Assembly (NCBI GenBank): GCA_947073285.1
Contig: CAMTJT010000008.1
Location: forward strand, 1-64,000
Length of the DNA: 64,000 nucleotides
DNA from: an uncultured Clostridium sp.
GTDB taxonomy: Bacteria; Bacillota; Clostridia; TANB77; CAG-508
Reading direction: 5' to 3'
How positions within the stretch are numbered: position 1 is the stretch's first letter; every line of letters begins with the position of its first letter. The notes beneath the pieces were generated by a model that was not told where the DNA came from, ran no database searches, and saw only the letters and a program-made list of their open reading frames with translations. Below are positions 8,735 through 17,290 of this stretch, in pieces. Made by a program: the position numbers and the translations under genes.

Positions 8735-10946
8735 TTAATTATTCATAATTTTAGCTTTCCATAATTTGAATGGTTCTATATTTAGGTTAGGATTAATTGC
8801 TCCATAGCCAATTCCTGATTTTTTCATTAGCCTAACTGTTTTTGCTACATCTTGTATTTTATTACTATCTAATGTAACATAAGTAACATGACCCCCATTT
8901 GTATAATTATGATATGGTGCTTCTATTTTTATTTTTTCTTCTACCGAAATAGCATATTCTGCTGGAATATGGAAAGAGTGTGTATACCCTTCTTTATCTG
9001 TAATGCCTTTTAATTTTCCAAAAATAGCTTGATCTTTTTTTATAAATTTTTCTTCTAGTTCTTCTGATGGAGTTCCCATTAAGTTAAAGTTTAAATTGTA
9101 TTTTTCTGTATATTCATCACATTTTTTTCTCATAAATGTTACTATTTTTAGTCCTAATTTTTGTGCTTGTTCATCTTCTCCATGATGCTTACCTGTTAAG
9201 GCTTTTAGGCATTCTGCTAATCCAATAAAGCCAATACTTAAGTTTCCATGTTTCAATACTTTTTTTAGGTTATCTGCTTGTTTTAATTTTTCACTGTCTA
9301 TCCATAAGTTTTGCCCCATTAAAAATGGAAAGTTACATACCTTTTTCTTTGTTTGCACTTCATATCTTTCTATTAATTGGTCTTTTACTAAATCCATTTT
9401 TTCTTCTAATTCTGCAAAAAACTTTGTTAAATCTGCTGTTTCATTTGATCTTATGCCATGTTTGATTCCTAATCTTGGCAAATTAATGGTAGTAGTTGAC
9501 AAGTTTCCTCTTTGTGTGCTTATCTGTTTATTGGTATCTACCATATTTTCTAATATTCTAGTTGTACTTCCCATATAACATGCCTCTGTTTGGTAGTTTT
9601 CTTTTTGATAAAGTTTACTATTAAATGGTGCATCTAAAAATGAGAAGTTTGGAAATAGCCTTTTGGTAGATACTCTACATGCTAATTCAAATAAATCATA
9701 ATTTGGATCTTCTGGATTATAGTTTATACCTTCTTTCATTTTAAAGATACATGCTGGGAACACTGGTGTTTCTTCATTTCCAACACCTGCTTCTATTGCT
9801 TCTAAAAAGTTTTTTATTACCATTCTTCCTTCTGGTGATGTATCTGTTCCAAGGCTTATCGAAGAATGTGGTGGTATTACCCCTTCTTTTGAATACATAG
9901 TATTTAAGTTATGAATAAATCCTTCCATTGCTTGATAGGTAATATGATTTGTTTTTTGCAAAGCTTTTTTATAGGAAATACGAAACATTCTTTTTAGTTC
10001 TTCTGATTCTCGTGAATATTTATCAAATAAATCTTCTTCTAATTCAATGGTATTTATTTTTTCTATTTCTCTTTCTATTCCATTGATTGCTATAAATTTA
10101 TCAAAATCAGTTAGTTCTAAGTAGTCAAATATTAGTTGCCTTAATTGCTTTTTAAATGTTTTTAAAACCCCGTGCTTTCATATCATAGTCAAATGCTGTT
10201 ATGCTTTGCTCACCATGTTGTTCATTTTGGTTAGATGAAATAGCAATGGTAGCAAGTGCAGTATATGACATAATATCATTTGGCTCTCTTAAAAATCTAT
10301 TTTTTTCACCAAATCCATCTTCATATAATTTTTGAAGATTGATAGAACAATTTGTAGTAGTTCCCATTGGTAAAAAGTCCATATTGTGAATATAAATATC
10401 TCCATTTTCATGTGCTCCTGAAAACCTTTTTTTCATTAAGTAGGTAATAGCAAATTGTTTTGAAATGGTACTTCCATATTGTAGCATGGTCTCCATAGAT
10501 GTTTTATTTTCTATATTTTCTTTTCTATTTTCGTCGGTACTAGTTGTTTTTAGTCCTAAGTTTTCTAATCCTTTTAAAAATTTATGTTGCTTTTTTTCAT
10601 CAAAAAACAGTTGTCTTGATTGTGCTCTTTTTTCTCGATAACTTGAAAATGCTTCATATACATCTTGATATCCATTGTTTTTTAGTTCTTCTTCAATAAA
10701 GTCTTGTATTTCTTCTATTTTAATTTTTTCACTTTCTACTTTTTCTATTCTAGAAAGTACTTTACTATATACTTTATTGACATCTGTTTCATCATACTTT
10801 ACTTTAGTAGTTTCTTCAATTCTAATAACGTCTCCAAAGCCTTTTTGAATTGCTAAAGCTATTTTAGCTCCTTCAAATTCTACTTTTTTTCCATCTCTTT
10901 TTACGACTGTTTTACTAGCTACTTTTTCTGGTACTTCTATTAACAT
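8735..10946 (-). CDS. nrdD: Anaerobic ribonucleoside-triphosphate reductase NrdD, +1 frameshift and missing glycyl-radical tail
   Basis: Combined product of about 736 aa. An N-terminal ATP-cone (VVKRDGKKVEFEGAKIALAI) is followed by TTTNCSINLQKL and SSNQNEQHGEQS. At AAA GCA CGG GGT the frame must skip the C at 10172 to continue as AGVLKTFKKQ. The catalytic barrel then runs to GIGYGAINPN. There the protein departs from the family: it ends NLNIEPFKLWKAKIMNN with no C-x2-C pairs and no R-x-x-G-Y-L glycyl-radical loop, and none is found in any frame downstream. No nrdG is adjacent. As written the enzyme could not carry its own radical. Confidence 0.75.
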
Positions 10947-11254
10947 TTGGCATACCTCCTTTATCTATTTTTCTTTTGTATTTATTTAATACCTTTTACC
11001 ATATTGTTTTTATGTTTCTTTGTTAAAGGCAATTGGAAATTCTTTTAGAAAATTGTTCTTTATCTACATTTTTTACCTTTGAAACTAAATACTTTGGAAA
11101 TAAATTTACCTTAATATTTCTTAGTATCGCTTATCTTTTTCTCATTTTATTATATAATTTTGCTTGTAAAAAAGTCAATAGAATACAAAAAAACGCTACT
11201 TCAACGTATTTTGGCCTTTTTTTGTGTTACAATTGTATCGAGTTGATTAAAAGT

Positions 11255-11563
11255 ATGTTTGAAATAGAAAAATACAAGGACAGCAACGTAAAACTATCTA
11301 TTCGTCTACCAGAAAGCATAGACAATACACTTAGACGTATTGCAGAAGTAGAAGAAATGAGCTTTAACAACGTACTTGTTAGTTGTGTGAAGTATGCACT
11401 AGACAATACTGACTTGTCAAAGTATGAACCAAAAGAAAAGCAGGTTATTTGCCTACTTTTTCTAGTTCTTTTGCTAATTTGTAAAATGTTGTTCTTTCTA
11501 ATCACTATTTATTGGTTTTACTCTAAAATGTTTATTGGTATGATTTTAAGAGATTTTTGGTAA
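11255..11563 (+). CDS. Ribbon-helix-helix DNA-binding protein
   Basis: About 102 aa from the ATG at 11255; the frame is open further upstream but without coding character. The region KLSIRLPESIDNTLRRIAE, then EEMSFNNVLVSCVKYALDN, is a ribbon-helix-helix fold as in Arc/MetJ-type repressors and antitoxins. After KYEPKEKQ the composition changes to hydrophobic residues, so the original C-terminus may have been lost. It lies upstream of and on the same strand as the short RNA at 11638. A fragment of a related RHH gene is at the equivalent place in the right element. Confidence 0.5.
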   Translation: MFEIEKYKDSNVKLSIRLPESIDNTLRRIAEVEEMSFNNVLVSCVKYALDNTDLSKYEPKEKQVICLLFLVLLLICKMLFFLITIYWFYSKMFIGMILRDFW

Positions 11564-11602
11564 AATCTCAATAGGAAAGTTATGTAAAGTTCAAAAAATT
11601 AT

Positions 11603-11631
11603 TTGACATCTAAAAATAAATGTGATATTAT
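11603..11631 (+). promoter_or_regulatory. Sigma-A-type promoter of the short RNA, locus 1
   Basis: TTGACA, 17 bases, TATTAT. Transcription would start near 11638. The right-hand element has the same -35, -10 and spacing at 16831-16859. Confidence 0.75.
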
Positions 11632-11637
11632 ATAGTT

Positions 11638-11721
11638 ACAATAAACAAATTACTTTGAGTTCGGAATAAGTCATTTGTTTTGAGTATGTGTAACCGTAAA
11701 CAATACACATACTATTTTTTT
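11638..11721 (+). ncRNA. Predicted short antisense RNA, locus 1
   Basis: A predicted transcript of about 80 nt. It starts after a consensus promoter and ends at the hairpin AGTATGTGT/ACACATACT (11683-11713) with seven T. Bases 11658-11678 can pair with the start region of the small ORF encoded convergently at 11886: 19 of 21 positions pair, over the ATG and the next five codons. This is the layout of par-type (Fst/RNAII) type I systems, where direct repeats in DNA give complementary segments in convergent RNAs. The locus 2 RNA follows the same plan with different pairing bases. Confidence 0.65.
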
Positions 11722-11733
11722 GCTCAAAAATAA

Positions 11734-11766
11734 ACAAGATAGCCCCGTAAAGACTATCCTGTTTTG
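11734..11766. terminator. Hairpin between the convergent transcripts, locus 1
   Basis: ACAAGATAG/CTATCCTGT stem with AAAAATAA before it and TTTT after it, so it can end transcription from both sides. It lies just after the stop of the small ORF. Confidence 0.55.
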
Positions 11767-11769
11767 ACA

Positions 11770-11886
11770 TTATGTATTACTACACTTGTCTTCTGTTTTA
11801 CTTTGTTGTTCCTTTGCTTTCATAGTTTCTTCTTTTTCTTTCAAAAGCATCTCTACTAATCGCAAAATCAGTTCGGAATTCGTCAT
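11770..11886 (-). CDS. Small ORF of the convergent RNA locus 1 (38 aa)
   Basis: Starts MTNSELILRLVEMLLKEKEE and is preceded by GGGGGAAG seven bases before the ATG. An upstream promoter TTGTAT-17 bases-TATAGT is visible near 11960-11990, followed by a leader that can fold as ACCTTT/AAAGGT. The peptide is an amphipathic, charged helix, not the hydrophobic helix usual in type I toxins. A paralogue (MTNAELVLKLVEMLLKEKDE) is at 16996. The conserved coding sequence, good ribosome site and antisense RNA make this a real gene. Whether it is a toxin, a regulator or something else is open. Confidence 0.6.
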   Translation of the reverse strand: MTNSELILRLVEMLLKEKEETMKAKEQQSKTEDKCSNT

Positions 11887-12130
11887 TTGTATCTTCCCCC
11901 TTTCCGTCTTTAAGTAAAAGACTTACCTTTCTAACAGCGAAAAGGTTAATATATACTATACAATATATTATTCCATTATACAAGCGAACAAAACAAATTT
12001 TCACAATTTATTTTTATATTTTAATTTTCAAACAAAAAGAACAAGTAAAACTAATCACTTATTCTTATCTTTTATATGGACGAATTGGTGTAATGCAATG
12101 GTACAATACAAGTTTAAGAAATTTAAATTT

Positions 12131-12359
12131 CTATTTCTTTATTATTGTTATTATTATGTAATAATTATTTATTTGATTTTTTGCCTTTTCTTCTCTGACA
12201 CTACTACAATAACCTTTAATTAAATGATATGAAATGTTTATAACTAATGCTATTATTGTAGCAATTACAATTCCTCTTATCCCATCAATATTATTCTCAA
12301 TTATTATTTTGATTATATCAACTGTAAATGCAAAAAATATATCTTTCCTTAAGATTCAT
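12131..12359 (-). pseudogene. Possible small membrane protein, 5' end out of frame
   Basis: An ATG with AAAGGAG before it starts MNLKERYIF and then stops. In a neighbouring frame about 65 codons read on as a hydrophobic helix segment (IRGIVIATIIALVINISYH) and a charged tail. A one-base change in the T-run would join them. It is unlike the CGG-associated breaks and is best seen as decay in the mobile region. No family was recognised. The rest of 12.0-12.5 kb shows nothing else. Confidence 0.3.
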
Positions 12360-12528
12360 CTCCTTTCTCTTTTATATAGAATGAAGATTTTTGTTTAACT
12401 TGTATCTAATTTCCTTAAGCATTACCCTCCTTTTTTGTTTTATTTTTCATTTCTATAATTTATTATACGCTTCTATTAACCTAGCCGCCAAGTATATCAT
12501 ATAAATTTTCACATTTTTTTCATAAATA

Positions 12529-12885
12529 TTATAAACTAAAATTCATATACGAATTATCAATATTGTCTTGATTAATTCCAATATATACCAATGTTACTGA
12601 TGGTGACGAGTGATTAAATATTTCTTGTAATATGGCAATATCTTTGTATTGTTGATAATGCCAATATCCAAATGTCTTTCTCATTGTATGTGTTCCTATT
12701 TCTTCTAGTCCAATTCTTTTAGCTACTCTGTTTATTATCCTATATGCTTGAACTGTTGTTATTGCCTTATTTTCCCCTTTTCTACTTTTAAATAAATATT
12801 CTCCTACTTGCATATTCCTTGTGTATCTCTCCATTTCTGTTAATAAACCATTATATAATGGAAGTCTATGATTTTTTGAAAATGC
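12529..12885 (-). pseudogene. Tyrosine recombinase, 5'-truncated remnant of element B
   Basis: Only the C-terminal catalytic part remains. It carries HTMRKTFGYWHYQ (H-x-x-R), IFNHSSPSVTLVYIG (second His and the nucleophile Tyr) and ends NSYMNFSL. The frame stays coding upstream of the first ATG as far as SAFSKNHRLPLYNG and then meets a stop next to the palindrome ATTTTGCTA/TAGCAAAAT. It lies next to a spo0A 3'-end copy, exactly as the intact integrase at 17569 lies next to spo0A, which argues that it drove an earlier integration at the same site. Confidence 0.65.
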
Positions 12886-12939
12886 ACTATTTTGCTATCT
12901 AGCAAAATTAAACTTCCAATTTTTACTGATTAACATTTT

Positions 12940-13020
12940 AAAACATTAACCAATAAATCTTGAAAGTTCATTGCATTACTCTATTCTAATTTATTGCATT
13001 ATTTGCCAATTTTTCACTTA
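12940..13020. repeat. Integrase arm-like repeat region, left copy
   Basis: AACCAATAAATCTTGAAAG followed by two ATTGCATTA copies resembles 18621-18670 (ATCCAATAAATTTTGGAAG followed by TTTATTGC copies) base for base over about 60 nt. More TTTATTGCATTAAT and TTGCATTAAT copies are at 13335 and 13361 on the other side of the spo0A-like segment. These are probable arm-type binding sites of the recombinases. Confidence 0.5.
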
Positions 13021-13105
13021 TTCTAGTGCAAACAGTGCAACCTATTTTAATCTATTGCTATTGGCATTTTTTTGTAAACCTCTTCTAGCAAGGCTTTTAC
13101 TTTCT

Positions 13106-13281
13106 CTATGCACTCTTAAGTTCTAATCTTAATTTATCTGCTATCATTGCGATAAATTCTGAATTAGTTGGCTTACCTTTATTAGCACTAACAGTATAAC
13201 CAAAGATGTTTTCAGTAATTTCAAGCTTACCTCTACCCCATGCTACTTCTATAGCATGACGAATTGCTCTTTCTACCCTAC
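13106..13281 (-). pseudogene. Displaced copy of the spo0A 3' end (attachment-site duplication)
   Basis: Reads [17 protein letters not shown], a diverged KLEIT segment, then [20 protein letters not shown] to the LELKSA terminus and a stop. It matches the last 57 codons of Spo0A, except EQGTV to KLEIT and one T to N. A 45-base stretch (13121-13165) is identical to 18797-18841. Homology stops abruptly at 13281. There is no start or upstream domain. This is what is expected when an element inserts in the 3' end of spo0A and restores the gene with its own copy. Confidence 0.85.
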
Positions 13282-13414
13282 CTCTAAATTATGTATATTT
13301 TAGGAATGCATTTTTTAATGTATAACAATAAACATTTATTGCATTAATCTAAAAATATTTGTTGCATTAATTGTAGCACCTCTTTTTAGAAGATGCAATA
13401 GCAATAAATCATCT

Positions 13415-14566
13415 TTAAACTTCATTTTCTATTAATTCAATAAATTTATATGCAATATCTTTTTTTAAATTTCTAATATTAGTACATGTATCGATATTTA
13501 TTGTTTCTTTTATCTTTCCCGTTATATTAATATTTACTTTTTTCTTACAAGTTTTTTCATATTTTTTTATTAGTTCTTCTATATAATCTTTCACAAATGC
13601 CTCTTTATCTTCTTTTCTTAATTGACTAAATTGACATATATAATCAAATCTAGATATAAGCTCAGGCAGTACTTCTTTTTTAAACCTATCTTGAGACATA
13701 TTAGAAGTAAAAATAATTATATATCCATTCATATTATAATCATTTCCTTGTGAATCACTAAAACTTCCTTTTTCCAATAATTCCAAGAAAAAGTTATGTA
13801 CTTTTTCATCTGCCTTTTCAAATTCATCTATTAATATTAGTCCTACATCTGTATTTTTTATTTTTCTTACTAGTTCCCCATCTTCACTGCCAATATAACC
13901 TCTTGGACTTCCAATCAAACTATTTAGACTATCTTTACTACTATAATTAGCAAAACTAATTTTACATAGATTCAATTTTCCTCCCAATAATTTGTATAAA
14001 CAATTTGCTACTTCTGTTTTACCAGTACCAGATTCTCCCATAATAAAAATTGATAATACTTTTTGTTCTCCAAGTTTATTTAATACTTTGTAACTTGTTA
14101 TTCTTTTTCTAAAATCTTCCTTGAATCTAATATGCCCATATATCTTATTATTAAATTGTTTCAGTAATTGATTTATTCTATTATTATCTAAATTACAAAT
14201 CATAATTTTCTTATTTTTATGTCTTTTTTTTGACTGTTCTTCTTTAATATCATATAAATGAACAAATTCAGAAAAATCAAATTTAAATGCTTTTTTTATA
14301 ACATCTTTAAATTCATCAGAAACTATAAATTTAACTTCATCTGGTATTGTATCAAATACTGTCTCTAAATTAAAAGCTAAATCTCCTCTGTTTTGCAATG
14401 CCATTCCCAATGTGGTTAAATCTAGTTCTATTTCTCCATTTAGCAATCTAGTATCTTCCTGTATCTTTGAAATCTTAGAAACAGATAAAATTTTTATTCC
14501 TTGCTTCTCTTTTTCGTCTCTATATTGTTCAAACTGTTCTTCATAATATACATATAACTTTTTCAT
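13415..14566 (-). CDS. AAA+ ATPase (ClpB/ClpX-like single module), accessory
   Basis: About 383 aa. The N-terminal 170 residues are unrecognised and charged. Then comes a single AAA_2 module: Walker A GESGTGKTE, pore-loop region PRGYIGSEDG, Walker B LILIDEFEKAD, sensor 1 IIFTSN, and Arg finger ELISRFD. GAGGTG lies five bases before the ATG chosen; an in-frame ATG is a few codons upstream. It starts 14 bases after the stop of the unknown gene at 14580, so the two are almost certainly one operon and perhaps one complex. AAA+ proteins paired with an unknown protein in mobile islands are often defence or plasmid-maintenance systems. That role is inferred only. Confidence 0.65.
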   Translation of the reverse strand: MKKLYVYYEEQFEQYRDEKEKQGIKILSVSKISKIQEDTRLLNGEIELDLTTLGMALQNRGDLAFNLETVFDTIPDEVKFIVSDEFKDVIKKAFKFDFSEFVHLYDIKEEQSKKRHKNKKIMICNLDNNRINQLLKQFNNKIYGHIRFKEDFRKRITSYKVLNKLGEQKVLSIFIMGESGTGKTEVANCLYKLLGGKLNLCKISFANYSSKDSLNSLIGSPRGYIGSEDGELVRKIKNTDVGLILIDEFEKADEKVHNFFLELLEKGSFSDSQGNDYNMNGYIIIFTSNMSQDRFKKEVLPELISRFDYICQFSQLRKEDKEAFVKDYIEELIKKYEKTCKKKVNINITGKIKETINIDTCTNIRNLKKDIAYKFIELIENEV

Positions 14567-14579
14567 ATCAGCACCTCTA

Positions 14580-15398
14580 TTATTTAACTTTTCCATCATC
14601 TATATGTAATTCTTGAATTATTGCTATTATATCAATATAATGATATAAATTATCCTTTTTATTATCATCACACTTTTCCATTTCATCACTATTAACTATT
14701 TCTATATCTTCAGAAACAACTTCTTTGTTGTTCTGACTTCCTCCTAAAATATCAATCATATTTTTTATTGCATCTCTTTCTACTAATCCTTTATATATTC
14801 CTATTATTCCAATTTTTCCAATCAAAATATCATTTACAGAATACATACTCTCAAATTCATTTTCAAAAGTTACTGGTATCTTAAATAATATTTTTTCATT
14901 CTTTTGATTTGTCGCTTTAAAAATGTAAGCATAGTCTTTTACTGCTGCATCAAATACTTTCCCAATATCAATTCCTTCATATACCATACTAATAGTCTTA
15001 TTATTTATTACCTTTACACCCATTATCTCTTCTGCATTAGTTAATTCTACTTTTATTGAATCAACTTTTACTAGCATTCCTTCTTCTAATGCTTTCTTTT
15101 CTATATTATTAAAACTATTACATTTCTCAATTACTTCTCGTAACATAGTAGATTTCGTACTTTTTATGTCAAAATTTTCTACAAATTTTCTCGTGTCATT
15201 TGTAACATTTCCTACTTGTGCTTTTGCTTTTAGATTAAATATTTTTCCTACTTTCGCTCCAGCTTCAGCTTCTGCCCCAATTTTTTCCTCCTCTTGCTTT
15301 TGCTTCTCTTGTTGTTCTGCAATTTTCATCTTATTATTTATCATCATCTTAATTTCATACATTTTAAATGTATTTATATAATATATATTAAACAACAT
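14580..15398 (-). CDS. Unrecognised protein paired with the AAA+ ATPase
   Basis: 272 aa from the ATG with AAAGGAG upstream. Residues about 18-45 are a Lys/Glu/Gln-rich helix (KIAEQQEKQKQEEEKIGAEA). Then comes an Ala/Gly/Lys segment (KVGKIFNLKAKAQVGNV), a mixed alpha/beta part with LREVIEKCNSFNNIEKKAL and VKVDSIKVELTNAEEIMGV, and an acidic tail. There is no transmembrane helix. I cannot name the family. Its tight coupling to the downstream ATPase suggests that it is the sensor, substrate adaptor or effector of that ATPase. Confidence 0.5.
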   Translation of the reverse strand: MLFNIYYINTFKMYEIKMMINNKMKIAEQQEKQKQEEEKIGAEAEAGAKVGKIFNLKAKAQVGNVTNDTRKFVENFDIKSTKSTMLREVIEKCNSFNNIEKKALEEGMLVKVDSIKVELTNAEEIMGVKVINNKTISMVYEGIDIGKVFDAAVKDYAYIFKATNQKNEKILFKIPVTFENEFESMYSVNDILIGKIGIIGIYKGLVERDAIKNMIDILGGSQNNKEVVSEDIEIVNSDEMEKCDDNKKDNLYHYIDIIAIIQELHIDDGKVK

Positions 15399-15616
15399 TT
15401 TAATCTCTCCTTTGATTACAATAATATCACATTTTGTAATATTTTGGAAGGGGTATATTTCGTCAAATAGTATTAAAAAGACCAATAGTCCAACTTTTTG
15501 TAGAATACATTGCTTTAATTGTTATCTGTACTCTACTTACATTGGTCTATTGGTCTAAAATCCAAAATCTATTGATTTTATCTAGAGTCTTGATAGTCCA
15601 GTCCATTTTATCAAGA

Positions 15617-16721
15617 TTAGTCTAAATTGTATCTTTTTTTCAAGTCATCTACTGTGTTTCTGTCAAAAATGTAAACCCTCAATCTACTACCTAAGTCATC
15701 ATATATTCTTACTGATTCAATTTCTAAATTATTGTTTAGCAACCTACTCAAATGTTGCACATTTTTTACTTGCTCAAACTCTCCTGTTCCTTTAATATAT
15801 TCGAATACCCTTTGTACCCAGTATCCTGTTTCTCCATTGTCAAACTGTTTTGTAACTTTAGGCTGTTGTTCTAAAAATTCATCCAGAATATTAATCAATT
15901 TATAGGAAATATTAGATTCTATGTTAATCTTCTTTTTTTCCTTATTTAATACAACTGAATATTCATCTAACTCTTTTCTTACACTTGTTCCTGATTCTCT
16001 ATCTATAATTGTAGCAATTGTTATTAGTGGTCTCCATATATCCGCTTCTCTCACTGAAATTTTACTATTAGGAACTATCTCCTCACTGTGATACAATTCA
16101 TAAACTTTATTTGCATAATTTAAACCAACTACATATAAGTCATTCACTATATCTAAAAATTCTCTTTCTACTTCTTTGGTTGGACTAAACTTTTCTACTT
16201 GTATATCCTTTCCTAACTTTTTCGTTCTGATTTTAATTACTCTGTCAGCTAGGACATCTGAAATACTAGATATTCCATGAAATTACTTTTGGTGAAAATG
16301 TACTATAAAGCTTTGTTTCATAATCTCCAGTAGAGCCAACTATATTTCTAGAAACTTTTGCTACTTCTACATAAAAACCAGAATTTAAAATTTGAGTAAT
16401 TGCTTCTCCAATTCCTGCATTAGCTTTTTCATACTCATCTAATAGTAATACACTTGAATCGCGGTCTACTTGGCGAAATAGTGTCGCTTCTGTAACACTG
16501 ACTGACGAAAAAACATTAAAACTGAATTTGCTAAGCAAGCTAAGTATTAATGACTTACCACTAGACTTGTCCCCATTTAGCCACAAATATGGAACATACA
16601 TAAATAACTTGAAAAAATATGTATGAATTATCCATGTAACTAATATTGCATAGATATTTTCATCTTCTAAAAACACATATTTCTTTATAATGTTTCTAAG
16701 CTTAGAATATACCTCTGACAT
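15617..16721 (-). CDS. Helicase/primase-type P-loop ATPase of a mobile element, +1 frameshift at TGG
   Basis: Combined product of about 367 aa. The first part has Walker A WLNGDKSSGKS, Walker B SVLLLDEYEKAN and a motif TLFRQVDRD. At PKVIS the frame reads TGG AAT ATC TAG. Skipping one T (complement of 16277) gives GISSISDVLADRVIKIRTKK, as expected for DUF927/DUF3631-like helicases of phages and plasmids. The second part ends VDDLKKRYNLD. An N-terminal primase region is missing. The break has the same geometry as the CGG breaks (extra base before a conserved Gly codon) but with T. Confidence 0.55.
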
Positions 16722-16733
16722 TTTTATTTTTGA

Positions 16734-16820
16734 CTTTCCTTAAAAAATGATATTAGCTTTAACAGTGTTATTAATCAAATTATTGAATTTGGATTAGAAC
16801 ATTTAGATGAAAAGAATTAA
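16734..16820 (+). pseudogene. 3' fragment of a ribbon-helix-helix gene
   Basis: The frame LKNDISFNSVINQIIEFG followed by LEHLDEKN and a stop is the second half of an RHH fold (S-F-N-x-V-I-N-x-x-I-E-x-G-L). The first half is gone. It sits just upstream of the locus 2 promoter, on the same strand, as the fuller RHH gene does in element B. Confidence 0.45.
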
Positions 16821-16830
16821 AGTTTTATAT

Positions 16831-16859
16831 TTGACATATAATGGAATATGTGCTATTAT
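16831..16859 (+). promoter_or_regulatory. Sigma-A-type promoter of the short RNA, locus 2
   Basis: TTGACA, 17 bases, TATTAT, the same boxes and spacing as locus 1. Predicted start near 16866. Confidence 0.75.
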
Positions 16860-16865
16860 ATAGTT

Positions 16866-16936
16866 ACATTAGGATGAGTCCAGTTCTGCGGATGTCATTC
16901 GTTCTGTATGTGTACTGCAACTACACATACTTTTTT
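16866..16936 (+). ncRNA. Predicted short antisense RNA, locus 2
   Basis: About 70 nt, ending in GTATGTGTA/TACACATAC (16906-16930) with six T. Bases 16882-16905 pair with the start region of the convergent small ORF. The paired blocks are AGTTCTGCG, TGTCAT and GTTCT, separated by small mismatched loops. Within each of the two loci the RNA matches its own ORF (CTGCG here, CGGAAT in locus 1), while the loci differ from each other. That is compensatory co-variation and strongly supports real RNA-RNA pairing. Confidence 0.7.
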
Positions 16937-16946
16937 GTGCAAAAAA

Positions 16947-16974
16947 ACAGAGTAGACTGCAACTTCTACTCTGT
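16947..16974. terminator. Bidirectional terminator between the convergent transcripts, locus 2
   Basis: Perfect 10-bp stem ACAGAGTAGA/TCTACTCTGT, with seven A before it and TTTT after it. Confidence 0.75.
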
Positions 16975-16995
16975 TTTGACTTATGTACAAATACA

Positions 16996-17094
16996 TTAGT
17001 CTTCGGTTTTGTCTTGTTGTTTTGCTTTGATAGCTTCATCTTTTTCTTTCAAAAGCATTTCCACTAACTTCAAAACAAGTTCTGCGTTTGTCAT
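16996..17094 (-). CDS. Small ORF of the convergent RNA locus 2 (32 aa)
   Basis: Starts MTNAELVLKLVEMLLKEKDE and ends KAKQQDKTED. It has AGGGGTGA before the ATG and a promoter TTGTCT-17 bases-TAAAAT (minus strand, 17138-17166). The leader between them folds as ACCTTTT/AAAAGGT. It is shorter than its paralogue at 11770 by six C-terminal residues. The amphipathic helix and charged tail are conserved between the copies. The function is unknown. Confidence 0.6.
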   Translation of the reverse strand: MTNAELVLKLVEMLLKEKDEAIKAKQQDKTED

Positions 17095-17137
17095 CCTGTT
17101 CTCACCCCTTTCTACCTTTTAGAAAAAGGTTGGTAAT

Positions 17138-17166
17138 ATTTTACAATACTTTTGGGTAAAAGACAA
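17138..17166 (-). promoter_or_regulatory. Promoter of small ORF 2
   Basis: On the minus strand TTGTCT, 17 bases, TAAAAT, about 45 bases upstream of the ORF start. The equivalent in locus 1 is TTGTAT, 17 bases, TATAGT. Confidence 0.55.
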
Positions 17167-17290
17167 TGCAAATAAACATATTTCTATAATTTTATTAGGA
17201 TTAATTCTAGTATGGTCTTTGAAATTATACTGGACTGCATTTTTCTCTGTATATCAATACCTTCTACATTTCAGTCCAATAGTCCAATGA

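Larger units (their letters stand above)
11000..13105. mobile_element. Left integrative element (element B), partly decayed; left boundary uncertain
   Basis: The right end is a copy of the spo0A 3' end (13106-13281) preceded by integrase-arm-like repeats and a 5'-truncated integrase. Leftward it holds a small membrane ORF, a convergent RNA/small-ORF locus and an RHH gene. The same order (spo0A end, int, small-ORF locus, RHH) occurs in the right-hand element, so the two are relatives in tandem. No second spo0A-like end marks the left boundary. It is placed before the RHH gene and after nrdD only by context. Confidence 0.5.

Noticed and set aside
11227..11505. Minus-strand frame over the RHH gene
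   Set aside because: Antisense of a recognisable RHH fold; the sense strand explains it.
11798..12004. 68-codon minus frame over small ORF 1
   Set aside because: Its second half overlaps MTNSEL... in another frame. The latter has a paralogue, a ribosome site and an antisense partner; this one has none.
13106..13281. Spo0A-like segment considered as a second spo0A gene
   Set aside because: Only the last 57 codons exist, without receiver domain, start or ribosome site.
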